64,000 nt of DNA from NCBI GenBank assembly GCA_031317595.1, contig JANCMB010000001.1, forward strand, positions 310,001 through 374,000, written 5' to 3'. The notes beneath the pieces are model-generated. The model was not told where the DNA came from, made no database searches, and was given only the letters and a program-made list of their open reading frames with translations. Shown one piece after another: positions 39,660-48,866 of this stretch. This stretch comes from Glutamicibacter sp. PS. GTDB lineage: Bacteria; Actinomycetota; Actinomycetes; Actinomycetales; Micrococcaceae. The translations under genes were made by a program, and so were the position numbers. Positions within the stretch are counted from its first letter, which is position 1. The number at the start of each line of letters is the position of its first letter.

Positions 39660-39962
39660 ATGTGACCAATCACGCGTTCGGCGGCACTACCACACCATTT
39701 CGGAAACCACCGAATCTAGGCTAGACTTAAGGTTCTGTGCGCATTGTCTCCGGGGACTATCCACCTCCGATTCGATGCAGCGTCACCGAGACACGGTTTC
39801 GGCAACGCAGCACGGCTTCGATATTTTACGCCTCGGCCCTGCCGCCAATTGGGATCAGCATTCGGTGCGCCCGCGTCGGTGGGGGTAAGCGATCGTATCG
39901 GAGGGACCATATCCGTTCCGCAAGGCTCCCTAGGAGAACCAGCGAGACGACAGGAGTAATAA
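39660..39962 (+). promoter_or_regulatory. spc-operon promoter and leader
   Basis: The 303-base gap between the EEP gene and rplN has no credible gene. CTAGGCTAGACT near 39717-39727 contains TAGACT (39722-39727), a good -10 box; the upstream TTCGGA at 39699-39704 is a weak -35. The predicted leader is about 230 bases, long enough for a regulatory structure. AGGAG lies ten bases before the rplN start. Confidence 0.5.
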
Positions 39963-40334
39963 GTGATTCAGCAGGAGTCGCGACTCAAGGTTGCCGATAA
40001 CACCGGTGCTAAGGAAATCCTTACCATTCGTGTTCTCGGTGGCTCGAAGCGTCGCTACGCAGGCATTGGCGACACCATTGTCGCTACCGTCAAGGATGCA
40101 ATTCCGGGCGGCAACGTAAAGAAGGGCGACGTCGTCAAGGCCGTCGTCGTTCGCACCAAGAAGGAAGTTCGTCGTGCAGACGGCTCCTACATCAAGTTCG
40201 ACGAGAACGCCGCAGTAATCCTCAAGGGTGACGCTGGCGATCCTCGTGGTACTCGTATCTTCGGCCCAGTGGGTCGTGAACTTCGCGACAAGAAGTTCAT
40301 GAAGATCGTTTCCCTGGCTCCGGAGGTGCTGTAA
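39963..40334 (+). CDS. rplN: 50S ribosomal protein L14
   Basis: The 123-residue protein starts at GTG ([20 protein letters not shown]). It contains the L14 signature [24 protein letters not shown]14 forms part of a bridge to the 30S subunit. It opens the spc operon here and is two bases ahead of rplX. Confidence 0.97.
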   Translation: MIQQESRLKVADNTGAKEILTIRVLGGSKRRYAGIGDTIVATVKDAIPGGNVKKGDVVKAVVVRTKKEVRRADGSYIKFDENAAVILKGDAGDPRGTRIFGPVGRELRDKKFMKIVSLAPEVL

Positions 40335-40336
40335 CC

Positions 40337-40681
40337 ATGGGTGCAAAGATCAAGAAGGGCGATCTGGTCCAGGTTCTGGCCGGCAAGGATCGTGGCCTGC
40401 AGGGCAAGGTCCTGAAGGTGTTCCCGGCAGCCGAGCGTGTTCTGGTGGAAGGCGTTAACCGCGTCACCAAGCACACCAAGGCAACCCCGACCGAGAACGG
40501 TTCGCAGGGCGGCGGCATCGTCGTTGTCGAGGCTCCCGTACACGTTTCCAACGTGGCCGTTGTGGATCCCGAGACCAAGAAGCCTACCCGCGTTGGTTTC
40601 CGCGAGGAGACCGTTGAAAAGAACGGCGTCAGCAAGACCGTGCGCGTCCGTTACGCCAAGGCTTCCGGAAAGGATCTGTAA
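40337..40681 (+). CDS. rplX: 50S ribosomal protein L24
   Basis: The 114-residue protein has the KOW motif [25 protein letters not shown], and [12 protein letters not shown] follows. L24 starts 50S assembly and sits at the tunnel exit. The last base of its stop is the first base of the rplE ATG. Confidence 0.97.
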   Translation: MGAKIKKGDLVQVLAGKDRGLQGKVLKVFPAAERVLVEGVNRVTKHTKATPTENGSQGGGIVVVEAPVHVSNVAVVDPETKKPTRVGFREETVEKNGVSKTVRVRYAKASGKDL

Positions 40682-41250
40682 TGACTGAAGCAGCCACCAA
40701 GATCCAGCCACGTCTGAAGACCAAGTACACCGCGGACATCCGTCCGGCGCTGCAGGAGCAGTTCAACTACTCCAACCCGATGCAGGTTCCGACCCTTACC
40801 AAGGTTGTTGTGAACATGGGTGTCGGCGAGGCCGCCAAGGATTCCAAGCTGATCGAAGGCGCCGTGCGCGACCTGACCGCTATCACCGGTCAGAAGCCAG
40901 TGGTGACCCGTGCTCGCAAGTCGATCGCACAGTTCAAGCTGCGCGAAGGCATGCCGATCGGTACCCACACCACCCTGCGTAACGATCGCATGTGGGAATT
41001 CGTGGACCGTCTGATCACCCTGGCACTGCCGCGTATCCGCGACTTCCGCGGACTGAGCGACCGCCAGTTCGATGGCAACGGCAACTACACCTTCGGTCTG
41101 ACCGAGCAGTCCATGTTCCACGAAATCGATCAGGACAAGATCGATCGCGTGCGTGGTATGGACATCACCGTGGTGACCACCGCCAAGACCGACGACGAAG
41201 GCCGCGCCTTGCTTAAGGCACTGGGCTTCCCGTTCAAGACCGAAAATTAA
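40681..41250 (+). CDS. rplE: 50S ribosomal protein L5
   Basis: The 189-residue protein contains [21 protein letters not shown] and [21 protein letters not shown], and ends in the conserved [21 protein letters not shown]5 binds 5S rRNA in the central protuberance. In many bacteria rpsN follows; here only 60 bases separate it from rpsH. Confidence 0.97.
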   Translation: MTEAATKIQPRLKTKYTADIRPALQEQFNYSNPMQVPTLTKVVVNMGVGEAAKDSKLIEGAVRDLTAITGQKPVVTRARKSIAQFKLREGMPIGTHTTLRNDRMWEFVDRLITLALPRIRDFRGLSDRQFDGNGNYTFGLTEQSMFHEIDQDKIDRVRGMDITVVTTAKTDDEGRALLKALGFPFKTEN

Positions 41251-41310
41251 TCGCAACTACGTTACAGGTCCGATTCAAGGAAACCGTAACGAGGAAGGGC
41301 TGAAGCCCAC

Positions 41311-41709
41311 ATGTCTATGACAGATCCAGTCGCAGATATGCTGACTCGTCTGCGCAACGCCAACTCGGCTTACCACGACACCGTGTCGATGCCGTCGAGC
41401 AAGCTGAAGGTGCGCATTGCCAACATCCTGAAGGAACAGGGCTACATTGCCTCCTTCGAGGAAGAGGCTGCCGAAGTCGGCAAGAAGCTGACCATCACTT
41501 TGAAGTACGGTCCGACCCGCGAGCGTTCGATCGCTGGCGTGCGCCGTATCTCCAAGCCAGGTCTGCGCGTTTACGCGAAGTCCACCAACCTGCCGCACGT
41601 GCTCGGTGGTCTTGGCATCGCAATCCTGTCCACCTCCTCCGGTCTGCTTACCGACCGTCAGGCTGCAAAGAAGGGCGTGGGTGGGGAAGTCCTCGCCTAC
41701 GTCTGGTAA
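41311..41709 (+). CDS. rpsH: 30S ribosomal protein S8
   Basis: The 132-residue protein starts [20 protein letters not shown] and ends with [22 protein letters not shown], the S8 signature. S8 binds helix 21 of 16S rRNA and represses the spc operon in E. coli. It follows rplE directly because rpsN is absent. Confidence 0.97.
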   Translation: MSMTDPVADMLTRLRNANSAYHDTVSMPSSKLKVRIANILKEQGYIASFEEEAAEVGKKLTITLKYGPTRERSIAGVRRISKPGLRVYAKSTNLPHVLGGLGIAILSTSSGLLTDRQAAKKGVGGEVLAYVW

Positions 41710-41730
41710 CGGGAAGGAAGGGAATACACA

Positions 41731-42267
41731 ATGTCACGTATTGGACGTCTTCCGATCACCGTCCCGGCCAACGTTGAGCTCACGATCGATGGCCAGCAGG
41801 TCTCGGTCAAGGGCCCGAAGGGTGAGCTTTCGCTGACCGTTTCGGCTCCGATCACCGTTGCCAAGGACGAGAACACTGTTACCGTCACCCGTCCGAACGA
41901 CGAGCGCGAATCGCGTTCGCTGCACGGGCTGACCCGCACCCTGATCAACAACCTGATCATCGGTGTCACCGAGGGATACGAAAAGAAGCTCGAAATCCAT
42001 GGCACCGGTTACCGCGTGCAGGCCAAGGGCTCGGACCTGGAGTTCGCTCTGGGTTACTCGCACCCGATCACCGTTTCGGCTCCTGCCGGCATCACCTTTG
42101 CCGTTGAGGGCAACAACAAGCTGACCGTTGCTGGCATTAGCAAGCAGCAGGTGGGCGAGGTTGCCGCCAACATCCGCAAGCTGCGTAAGACCGAGCCTTA
42201 CAAGGGCAAGGGCATTCGCTACGCCGGCGAACAGATCCGCCGCAAGGTCGGAAAGGCTGGTAAGTAA
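41731..42267 (+). CDS. rplF: 50S ribosomal protein L6
   Basis: The 178-residue protein starts [19 protein letters not shown] and has the C-terminal signature [21 protein letters not shown]6 supports the factor-binding site near the sarcin-ricin loop. GGAAGGAAGGG precedes the ATG, and rplR follows after two bases. Confidence 0.97.
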   Translation: MSRIGRLPITVPANVELTIDGQQVSVKGPKGELSLTVSAPITVAKDENTVTVTRPNDERESRSLHGLTRTLINNLIIGVTEGYEKKLEIHGTGYRVQAKGSDLEFALGYSHPITVSAPAGITFAVEGNNKLTVAGISKQQVGEVAANIRKLRKTEPYKGKGIRYAGEQIRRKVGKAGK

Positions 42268-42269
42268 TT

Positions 42270-42641
42270 ATGGCTATCGGAATCAAGGGCAAGAGCAAGT
42301 CCGCTCAGCGTGGCCGCCGTCACCTGCGTGTGCGCAAGCGCATCGTTGGTACCGCCGCTCGTCCGCGCTTGGTGGTCAACCGTTCGGCTCGCCACATCTT
42401 TGTACAGATCGTGGACGACGCCAAGGGCATCACCCTGGCAAGCGCCTCGACCATGGAAGCCGACCTGCGCGCAAGCGAGGCCGACAAGACCGCAAAGTCC
42501 AAGCGCGTTGGTGAGCTCGTTGCAGAGCGCGCCAAGGCTGCTGGCATTGAGGCCGTCGTCTTCGACCGTGGCGGTAACAAGTACCACGGTCGCGTTGCAG
42601 CAGTGGCTGACGGCGCTCGTGAAGGAGGGCTGGCACTGTGA
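42270..42641 (+). CDS. rplR: 50S ribosomal protein L18
   Basis: The 123-residue protein has an arginine-rich N-terminus ([21 protein letters not shown]) and the 5S rRNA-binding core [23 protein letters not shown]. Its TGA overlaps the GTG of rpsE by four bases. Confidence 0.97.
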   Translation: MAIGIKGKSKSAQRGRRHLRVRKRIVGTAARPRLVVNRSARHIFVQIVDDAKGITLASASTMEADLRASEADKTAKSKRVGELVAERAKAAGIEAVVFDRGGNKYHGRVAAVADGAREGGLAL

Positions 42642-43327
42642 GCGAAGCAACTAACGAGAAGGAAACTCAGGTGGCTGAAGCAACTGAGGCAGTCGAGACC
42701 GCCGCGACTGAGAACACCAACTCCCGCCGCAACGAGGGCCGTGGCCGTCGTAGCGAGGGTGGCCGTGGTCGTGGTCGCGATCAGAAGGATAACCGCAACG
42801 AAGACAAGGACAAGTTCCTTGAGCGCGTTGTAGCTATCAACCGTGTGTCCAAGGTCGTCAAGGGTGGTCGTCGCTTTAGCTTCACCGCACTTGTCGTTGT
42901 CGGTGACGGCAACGGCCTGGTTGGCGTTGGCTACGGTAAGGCTAAGGAAGTTCCTGCAGCTATCGCCAAGGGCGTTGAAGAGGCCAAGAAGTCCTTCTTC
43001 CGCGTGCCGCGCGTTGGCAGCACCATCCCGCACCTGGTGAAGGGTGAGGCCGCCGCTGGCGTCGTCATGCTTCGCCCGGCCGCTCCGGGTACCGGTGTTA
43101 TCGCCGGTGGTCCGGTTCGCGCCGTGCTGGAGTGCGCAGGCATCCACGACATCCTGTCGAAGTCGATGGGTTCGAGCAACCAGATCAACATCGTTCAGGG
43201 CACCATTGCTGCACTGAAGGCTCTGGAAGAGCCTCAGGCAGTGGCAGCTCGCCGCGGTCTTCCGCTGGACGAGGTCGCCCCAGCAGCAATGCTGCGTCAC
43301 ATCCAGACCCAGAAGGCAGGTGCTTAA
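42638..43327 (+). CDS. rpsE: 30S ribosomal protein S5
   Basis: The 229-residue protein starts at a GTG overlapping rplR. A GTG at 42671 with AAGGAAA upstream is another possible start. The first 55 or so residues are a low-complexity extension, first acidic then Arg/Gly-rich ([16 protein letters not shown]), absent from E. coli S5. The core [20 protein letters not shown] and [21 protein letters not shown] is canonical. S5 governs decoding accuracy and mRNA unwinding. Confidence 0.96.
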   Translation: MSEATNEKETQVAEATEAVETAATENTNSRRNEGRGRRSEGGRGRGRDQKDNRNEDKDKFLERVVAINRVSKVVKGGRRFSFTALVVVGDGNGLVGVGYGKAKEVPAAIAKGVEEAKKSFFRVPRVGSTIPHLVKGEAAAGVVMLRPAAPGTGVIAGGPVRAVLECAGIHDILSKSMGSSNQINIVQGTIAALKALEEPQAVAARRGLPLDEVAPAAMLRHIQTQKAGA

Positions 43328-43330
43328 GCA

Positions 43331-43537
43331 ATGGCGAAGAACATCGTTGCAAGCGACGCCCAGCTGGAAATTACCCTGGTCAAGTCGATCATCGGTGGCA
43401 ACCAGACTCAGCGCGACACCGTTCGCTCGCTGGGCCTGAAGCGCGTGGGCCACACCGTGGTTCGCACCGCCGATCCGGTGACCGTTGGCATGCTCAACAA
43501 GGTCCCGCACCTGTTGAAGGTTGAGGAGGCTAAGTAA
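43331..43537 (+). CDS. rpmD: 50S ribosomal protein L30
   Basis: The 68-residue protein has the L30 pattern [20 protein letters not shown] followed by [13 protein letters not shown]. It is a small 50S protein with no catalytic role. The ATG lies three bases after rpsE, and rplO begins one base after its stop. Confidence 0.96.
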   Translation: MAKNIVASDAQLEITLVKSIIGGNQTQRDTVRSLGLKRVGHTVVRTADPVTVGMLNKVPHLLKVEEAK

Positions 43538-43538
43538 C

Positions 43539-43991
43539 ATGGCTGATGAAAAAGCACTGAAGATTCACCACCTGCGTCCGGCCGAAGGCGCCAAGACCGC
43601 CAAGACTCGCGTCGGCCGTGGTGAAGGCTCCAAGGGTAAGACCGCTGGTCGCGGTACCAAGGGTACCAAGGCTCGCTACCAGGTGAAGGCTGGCTTTGCC
43701 GGCGGCCAGCTGCCGCTGCACATGCGCCTGCCGAAGCTGCGTGGCTTCAAGAACCCGTTCCGCGTCGAGTTCCAGGTTGTTAACCTGGACAAGATCAGCG
43801 AACTGTTCCCCGAGGGTGGCGACGTCACCGTCGAGGCACTGGTTGCTAAGGGCGCCGTCCGCAAGAACCAGCCCGTCAAGGTGCTGGGCACCGGCGAGAT
43901 CACGGTCAAGGTCGATGTGAAGGTTGACGCCTTCTCGTCCTCCGCAGCCGAGAAGATCGCTGCTGCCGGCGGTTCGGCTAACACCCTCTAA
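43539..43991 (+). CDS. rplO: 50S ribosomal protein L15
   Basis: I start at [18 protein letters not shown] (43539), giving 150 residues. The glycine- and basic-rich loop [20 protein letters not shown] and the C-terminal [15 protein letters not shown] are typical. GAGG lies upstream inside rpmD. It ends the spc operon; a strong terminator then separates it from secY, which has its own promoter. Confidence 0.97.
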   Translation: MADEKALKIHHLRPAEGAKTAKTRVGRGEGSKGKTAGRGTKGTKARYQVKAGFAGGQLPLHMRLPKLRGFKNPFRVEFQVVNLDKISELFPEGGDVTVEALVAKGAVRKNQPVKVLGTGEITVKVDVKVDAFSSSAAEKIAAAGGSANTL

Positions 43992-44006
43992 GCGGGATTA
44001 GCTAAA

Positions 44007-44056
44007 GACGAACCCCGTCGATCACGTCCTACTGGGCGAGATCGACGGGGTTCGTC
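44007..44056 (+). terminator. Terminator between rplO and secY
   Basis: Arms 44007-44023 and 44040-44056 are perfect 17-base complements enclosing a 16-base loop, followed by GTTT. The ribosomal operon ends here rather than running into secY. Confidence 0.85.
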
Positions 44057-44138
44057 GTTTAATCTCGTAGTTTAGGTCACATTTGACTGATAAGCTGACT
44101 GACAAGGGAAAGTATCCTGCCGTCGTCGTTCATATAGC

Positions 44139-44188
44139 AAATAGTCGCATGCGCTATTTGGCGTGGACGTATATCAGACGGCTAGAAT
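44139..44188 (+). promoter_or_regulatory. secY promoter with adjacent dyad
   Basis: TAGAAT at 44183-44188 is a strong -10 box; TTGGCG at 44158-44163 lies 19 bases upstream. Just before, AAATAG (44139-44144) and CTATTT (44154-44159) flank the palindrome CGCATGCG, making an operator-like dyad that overlaps the -35 box. Confidence 0.5.
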
Positions 44189-44246
44189 CATTAGGTCACA
44201 GCATGAGCCGAAAACCCGGCTCAAGCACTTAAAATCAGGAGGACGC

Positions 44247-45551
44247 TTGTTCAGCGCCATAGCCCGTGTATTCCGCACGCCTGACCTGCGCAACAAGCTG
44301 TTGTTCACCATCGGGATCATCGCGATCTATCGTGTCGGTGTTTTCATCCCGGCGCCCGGAGTGAATTACGGCAACGTGCAGCAGTGTCTGGCAATGGGTC
44401 AGACTTCCGGTGGTCTCTACAATTTCGTGAACCTATTCAGCGGCGGGGCCCTCTTGCAGGTGTCCGTCTTCGCCATGGGTATCATGCCGTACATTACCGC
44501 CGCCATTATCGTGCAGTTGCTCCGTGTGGTGATTCCGCACTTCGAAACCCTGCACAAGGAAGGCCAAGCCGGCCAGTCGAAGCTGACGCAGTACACCCGC
44601 TACCTGACGATCGCGCTCGGCCTGCTACAGGCCACCACGCTGGTAACCCTGGCGCGGACCGGCGCATTGTTCCCCAGCTGTACGCTGCCACTGGTACCCG
44701 AAGATAACCTCATGACGATCCTGCTGATGATCGTCACCCTCACCGCAGGCACCGGCCTGATCATGTGGATGGGTGAGCTGATCACCGAACGCGGTATCGG
44801 TAACGGCATGTCGATGCTGATCTTCATCTCCATCGCCTCGGGCTTCCCGGCCGCCATGGGCGCCATCCTGCGTCAGCAGGGTTGGGGCATCTTCGTGGGC
44901 GTGATCCTCATCGGCCTGCTGGTAATCGGTCTGGTCGTCTTCGTGGAGCAGTCCCAGCGCCGCATTCCGGTGCAGTACGCCAAGCGCACCGTGGGCCGAC
45001 GCACCGTGGGTGGCACCTCCACCTACATCCCGTTGAAGGTCAACATGGCCAACGTGATCCCGGTGATCTTCGCCAGCTCGATTCTGGCGCTGCCGACCAT
45101 GATCGTACAGTTCAACCAGCGTCCCGATGGCACGCTGCCGGACTGGGCCATCTGGTTGCAGGCACACGCCTCGAGCAGCTCGCCGATCTACATGACGGTG
45201 TACACCCTGCTGATTATCGGTTTCGCCTACTTCTACGTGGCCATCACCTTCAACCCTGAAGAGGTCGCGGACAACATGAAGAAGTACGGTGGCTTCATTC
45301 CGGGCATTCGTGCCGGACGCCCCACGGCAAACTACCTGCAGTACGTGATTTCCCGTATCACCTTCCCGGGCTCGCTGTACTTGGCATTTGTGGCACTGAT
45401 TCCGCTGATCGCGTTCGTGCTCATCAATGCCGACCAAAACTTCCCATTCGGCGGTACCTCGATCCTCATCATGGTTGGTGTGGGTCTGGAAACCGTCAAG
45501 CAAATCAATGCTCAAATGCAGCAACGAAACTATGAAGGACTACTGCGATGA
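44247..45551 (+). CDS. secY: Preprotein translocase subunit SecY
   Basis: I start at the TTG at 44247 (LFSAIARVFRTPDLRNKLLF) because AGGAGG lies four bases upstream and SecY proteins begin this way; the open frame continues 28 codons upstream without conserved residues. The 434 residues show ten membrane helices, the plug region LYNFVNLFSGGALLQ and the cytoplasmic loop PVQYAKRTVGRR. SecY forms the protein-conducting channel with SecE and SecG. The stop overlaps adk by four bases. Confidence 0.96.
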   Translation: MFSAIARVFRTPDLRNKLLFTIGIIAIYRVGVFIPAPGVNYGNVQQCLAMGQTSGGLYNFVNLFSGGALLQVSVFAMGIMPYITAAIIVQLLRVVIPHFETLHKEGQAGQSKLTQYTRYLTIALGLLQATTLVTLARTGALFPSCTLPLVPEDNLMTILLMIVTLTAGTGLIMWMGELITERGIGNGMSMLIFISIASGFPAAMGAILRQQGWGIFVGVILIGLLVIGLVVFVEQSQRRIPVQYAKRTVGRRTVGGTSTYIPLKVNMANVIPVIFASSILALPTMIVQFNQRPDGTLPDWAIWLQAHASSSSPIYMTVYTLLIIGFAYFYVAITFNPEEVADNMKKYGGFIPGIRAGRPTANYLQYVISRITFPGSLYLAFVALIPLIAFVLINADQNFPFGGTSILIMVGVGLETVKQINAQMQQRNYEGLLR

Positions 45552-46120
45552 CGCGACTGTTGATCATTGGCCCTCCCGGGGCAGGTAAGGGCACCCAGGC
45601 CGTAAAGATTTCCGAGCGTCTGGACATCGTCGCGATCTCCACCGGTGATATCTTCCGTGCCAACGTCAAGGGCGGCACCCCGCTGGGCGTCGAGGCCAAG
45701 AAGTACATTGACGCCGGCAACTTCGTTCCGGACTCGGTGACCAACAACATGGTCAAGGACCGCCTGGCCCAGGACGACGTGGCCAACGGCTTCCTGCTCG
45801 ATGGTTACCCGCGCACCAGCGCCCAGGTTGACGCACTCGATGAGATCTTGGGCGAGCAGGGCCAGCAGCTGGACGCTGTGCTGCAGCTGACTGCCGACGA
45901 CGAGGAGCTCGTCGAACGCCTGCTCAAGCGCGCCGAGATCGAGGGTCGCGCCGATGACACCGAGGAAGTCATCCGTCACCGCCTGAGCCTGTACCACGCA
46001 GAAACCCAGGTCGTCGTCGACCGCTACGAGGAGCGCGGCATCGTGCGCAAGGTTGATGGCATCGGCCAGATCGACGAGGTCACCGACCGTGTCCTCGCGG
46101 CGCTGAACGTCAACGCCTAA
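45548..46120 (+). CDS. adk: Adenylate kinase
   Basis: The 190-residue enzyme has the P-loop GPPGAGKGTQ (8-17) and the signature LLDGYPRTSAQVDAL. It is the short form without the zinc-type LID domain. It converts AMP and ATP to two ADP. Translation is coupled to secY by an ATGA overlap, the usual secY-adk-map order. Confidence 0.97.
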   Translation: MTRLLIIGPPGAGKGTQAVKISERLDIVAISTGDIFRANVKGGTPLGVEAKKYIDAGNFVPDSVTNNMVKDRLAQDDVANGFLLDGYPRTSAQVDALDEILGEQGQQLDAVLQLTADDEELVERLLKRAEIEGRADDTEEVIRHRLSLYHAETQVVVDRYEERGIVRKVDGIGQIDEVTDRVLAALNVNA

Positions 46121-46139
46121 ATATCACCGCAGCGTGTCC

Positions 46140-46180
46140 AACGCCGTGCCGGTTCCCACACTGGGATCCGGCACGGCGTT
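46140..46180 (+). terminator. Terminator after adk
   Basis: Arms 46140-46152 and 46168-46180 pair perfectly, and the enclosed GGTTCCCA/TGGGATCC extends the stem to about 20 pairs with one mismatch. Weak T-richness follows. A TAGAAT -10 box for map lies at 46194-46199. Confidence 0.85.
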
Positions 46181-46242
46181 TGGCGTTGTGAACTAGAATT
46201 GAGCACGTTGCCAGGGCAACGGCCGCAAATAGACAAGGAAGA

Positions 46243-47076
46243 GTGTTGGGAATCGGACAGCCACGGATCGAGTACAAGAACAACCAGCAGCTGCTGAAAA
46301 TGCGCGAAGCCGGCCTGGTGCTGGCCGAGGCCTTGGACGAGGCCTGCGCCTTCGCCAAGCCGGGAGTCACCACCGCCGAGGTCGATCGTGTCTTCGGTCA
46401 GGTCCTCGAACGCCACGGGGCCACCAGCAACTTCCTTGGCTACCACGGCTTCCCCGGACGGATCTGCGCCTCGGTGAACCACGAGGTGGTGCACGGCATC
46501 CCGGGCTCCTATGAGCTCAAGGACGGGGACGTGCTGAAGATCGACGGGGGAGCGATTGTCGATGGCTGGCACGCGGACTCCGCGCGCACCGTGCTGCTGG
46601 GCACCGTGGACCCAGCCGACCAGCGCCTGAGCGATATCACCGAGCAGGCCATGTGGGCCGGCATCGCCGCGGCCGCCAAGGCCCGCTTCATCGGACAGAT
46701 CGGCGAGGCCATCGATCAGTACGTGACCTCGCAGCCCGGCGACGAACTGGGCATCCTCGAAGACTACTGCGGCCACGGCATCGGTTCACAGATGCACATG
46801 GCCCCTGATGTGCTCAACTACAACTCCGGACATCGCGGCCCACGCATCAAGCCGGGCATGGCGCTGGCGATCGAGCCGATGCTCGTGCGCGGCGGCATCG
46901 AAACCAGCACGCTGGCCGACGACTGGACCGTGGTCACCGACGATAAGGCCAACGCCTCACAGTGGGAGCACACCGTGGCCTTCCACCTCGGCGGGCTGTG
47001 GGTGCTGACCGCCCACGACGGCGGCGCCGCCGGCCTGGCTCCCTTCGGTGTGGAACCTTCACCGATCCGCTCCTAA
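46243..47076 (+). CDS. map: Type I methionine aminopeptidase
   Basis: The 277-residue metalloprotease removes N-terminal methionine. Metal-binding and active-site regions are VNHEVVHGIPG, DGGAIVDGWHADSART, GHGIGSQMH and ALAIEPMLV. The start is GTG at 46243 or TTG at 46246; AAGGA is three or six bases away, so the TTG fits spacing slightly better. It has its own -10 box (TAGAAT, 46194-46199) after the adk terminator. Confidence 0.95.
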   Translation: MLGIGQPRIEYKNNQQLLKMREAGLVLAEALDEACAFAKPGVTTAEVDRVFGQVLERHGATSNFLGYHGFPGRICASVNHEVVHGIPGSYELKDGDVLKIDGGAIVDGWHADSARTVLLGTVDPADQRLSDITEQAMWAGIAAAAKARFIGQIGEAIDQYVTSQPGDELGILEDYCGHGIGSQMHMAPDVLNYNSGHRGPRIKPGMALAIEPMLVRGGIETSTLADDWTVVTDDKANASQWEHTVAFHLGGLWVLTAHDGGAAGLAPFGVEPSPIRS

Positions 47077-47142
47077 CCGGAAGTGTGGCACCGAATCGGT
47101 GCCCACGTGCTCAATCTAACATCGGTGGCCGGGTCCAATGAT

Positions 47143-47171
47143 TTGTCCGGCCCCCGTCGATAGCGTATGCT
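47143..47171 (+). promoter_or_regulatory. Promoter of the infA operon
   Basis: TTGTCC at 47143-47148 and TATGCT at 47166-47171 are separated by 17 bases. The predicted start near 47178 gives a leader of about 108 bases ahead of infA. Confidence 0.65.
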
Positions 47172-47285
47172 TGACTGTTGGTTGTCTGTTTAAGTGTGCC
47201 CAAAACTCAGTGCGGGTACACGCTCAGTCAGCCGGAACAAATACTTGTTGATGGAAACATTAACTACAAAAAGTTAGCGGGGAAA

Positions 47286-47507
47286 ATGGCCAAGAAGGAA
47301 GGTGTCATCCAGGTAGAGGGCACAGTGACCGAGGCGCTACCCAACGCGATGTTCCGCGTTGAGTTGCCGAACGGACACGTGGTGCTTGCCACTATCTCGG
47401 GTAAAATGCGCCAGCACTACATCCGTATCCTCCCTGAGGATCGGGTGCAGGTAGAAATGAGCCCATACGACCTCAACCGTGGTCGTATCGTTTACCGCTA
47501 CAAGTAA
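47286..47507 (+). CDS. infA: Translation initiation factor IF-1
   Basis: I start at [20 protein letters not shown] (47286) after GGGGAAA, giving 73 residues. The OB-fold core [21 protein letters not shown] and the C-terminal [15 protein letters not shown] are canonical. IF-1 occupies the A site during initiation. It heads the infA-rpmJ-rpsM-rpsK-rpoA-rplQ group. Confidence 0.97.
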   Translation: MAKKEGVIQVEGTVTEALPNAMFRVELPNGHVVLATISGKMRQHYIRILPEDRVQVEMSPYDLNRGRIVYRYK

Positions 47508-47624
47508 ACAGCCAGCTGGATGAATCATCACCGGTAGCGTGACACACGCCGCCGGTGCTGGAATGTCCTGGGACGTAACGTTTACAGCTCCACATTTAAC
47601 TGCAACCGCAAGAGGAGTAAACCC

Positions 47625-47738
47625 TTGAAGGTTAATCCTAGCGTGAAGCCGATCTGCGACAAGTGCAAGGTGATTCGCCGCAACGGTCGCGTCATGGTGA
47701 TCTGCGAGAACCCACGCCACAAGCAGCGTCAGGGCTAA
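47625..47738 (+). CDS. rpmJ: 50S ribosomal protein L36
   Basis: A TTG at 47625, ten bases after AGAGGAG, opens a 37-residue frame [20 protein letters not shown] that ends RQG-stop. The cysteines in CDKCK plus the later [10 protein letters not shown] form the zinc ribbon (Cys-Cys-Cys-His) of the zinc-binding L36 form. Its position between infA and rpsM is universal. It is easily missed because of its length and TTG start. Confidence 0.95.
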   Translation: MKVNPSVKPICDKCKVIRRNGRVMVICENPRHKQRQG

Positions 47739-47823
47739 TCCCTTACGGGATTCCCACGCGTAGTCAATATAGGCAGTACCGCATCGGGTAACCGGTGCAC
47801 ACCCCCGGATTCGGAGGCCGGGG

Positions 47824-47842
47824 CCACCAGAAACTTTGGTGG
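47824..47842 (+). promoter_or_regulatory. Small hairpin before rpsM
   Basis: CCACCA (47824-47829) and TGGTGG (47837-47842) pair around a seven-base loop, 43 bases before rpsM. GGAAGG falls at the foot of the stem. It may be a leader element for rpsM, but it is short. Confidence 0.25.
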
Positions 47843-47885
47843 AAGGTACTGCTCCAGACCTCCGTTCGTTGAAAGGTAGCCACAT

Positions 47886-48260
47886 ATGGCTCGTTTAGCA
47901 GGCGTGGATATTCCACGCGAAAAGCGCGTAATCATCGCGCTGACTTACATCTACGGCGTGGGCAAGACCCGTGCAGAAGAGACCATCGCGGCCACCGGGA
48001 TCAACCCGGACACCCGCGTGAAGGATCTCACCGACGCTGAACTGGTTCAGCTGCGTGACTTCATCGAAGGCACCTACAAGGTGGAAGGTGACCTGCGCCG
48101 TGAGGTTCAGGCCGACATCCGCCGCAAGGTTGAAATCGGATCCTACGAAGGTCTTCGTCACCGTAAGGGCCTGCCGGTCCGCGGTCAGCGCACCAAGACC
48201 AACGCTCGCACCCGTAAGGGCCCGAAGCGTACCGTAGCCGGTAAGAAGAAGGCTCGCTAA
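47886..48260 (+). CDS. rpsM: 30S ribosomal protein S13
   Basis: The 124-residue protein starts [21 protein letters not shown] and has [12 protein letters not shown] and [23 protein letters not shown]13 contacts P-site tRNA and forms a bridge to the 50S subunit. AAAGG lies upstream, and rpsK follows after 43 bases. Confidence 0.97.
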   Translation: MARLAGVDIPREKRVIIALTYIYGVGKTRAEETIAATGINPDTRVKDLTDAELVQLRDFIEGTYKVEGDLRREVQADIRRKVEIGSYEGLRHRKGLPVRGQRTKTNARTRKGPKRTVAGKKKAR

Positions 48261-48303
48261 ATTTTAGCGGCCTAACTCATAAACCTTTTTCGTAGGAGAA
48301 GAA

Positions 48304-48705
48304 ATGCCCCCAAAGACTCGTGGAGCGGTACGTAAGCCGCGTCGCAAGGACAAGAAGAATATTGCGCAGGGACAGGCGCATATCAAGAGCACCTTCAACA
48401 ACACCATCGTTTCGATCACCGATCCGACCGGTGCTGTGATCTCGTGGGCTTCGGCCGGCGAGGTAGGCATGAAGGGCTCGCGTAAGTCGACCCCGTACGC
48501 AGCGCAGATGGCCGCCGAGGCCGCTGCCAAGCGTGCACAGGAGCACGGCATGCGCAAGGTCGACGTTTTCGTCAAGGGCCCGGGCTCGGGACGCGAAACC
48601 GCGATCCGCTCGCTGCAGGCTGCTGGCCTTGAGGTTGGATCCATCCAGGATGTTTCCCCAAGCGCACACAACGGTTGCCGCCCACCAAAGCGTCGCCGCG
48701 TCTAA
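48304..48705 (+). CDS. rpsK: 30S ribosomal protein S11
   Basis: The 133-residue protein has the core [21 protein letters not shown] and the C-terminal signature [19 protein letters not shown]11 lies at the platform near the mRNA exit. The next gene is rpoA rather than rpsD, after a 161-base gap with a hairpin. Confidence 0.97.
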   Translation: MPPKTRGAVRKPRRKDKKNIAQGQAHIKSTFNNTIVSITDPTGAVISWASAGEVGMKGSRKSTPYAAQMAAEAAAKRAQEHGMRKVDVFVKGPGSGRETAIRSLQAAGLEVGSIQDVSPSAHNGCRPPKRRRV

Positions 48706-48732
48706 TTGATTCGCTAGGCTAGGCCTAAGAAC

Positions 48733-48761
48733 GTCACCGAACCGTGAAACGGGTCGGTGAC
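48733..48761 (+). promoter_or_regulatory. Hairpin between rpsK and rpoA
   Basis: Arms 48733-48744 and 48750-48761 pair over 12 positions with one mismatch around TGAAA, followed by CTCTTAG. It occupies the gap where rpsD is found in many bacteria. It may trim or partly terminate the transcript before rpoA. Confidence 0.45.
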
Positions 48762-48866
48762 CTCTTAGACCCACGCCTGCACCACAGACGAACGGCCACC
48801 GTGGCTACCGTCGTTTCCACCCCCGTGTTGCGTCATATAGCGGACGCTCGCCGAAAGGAAATGTAA

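Noticed and set aside
44163-44246. Upstream 28-codon extension of secY
   Set aside because: It spans the -10 box TAGAAT and the AGGAGG ribosome site and has no SecY similarity.
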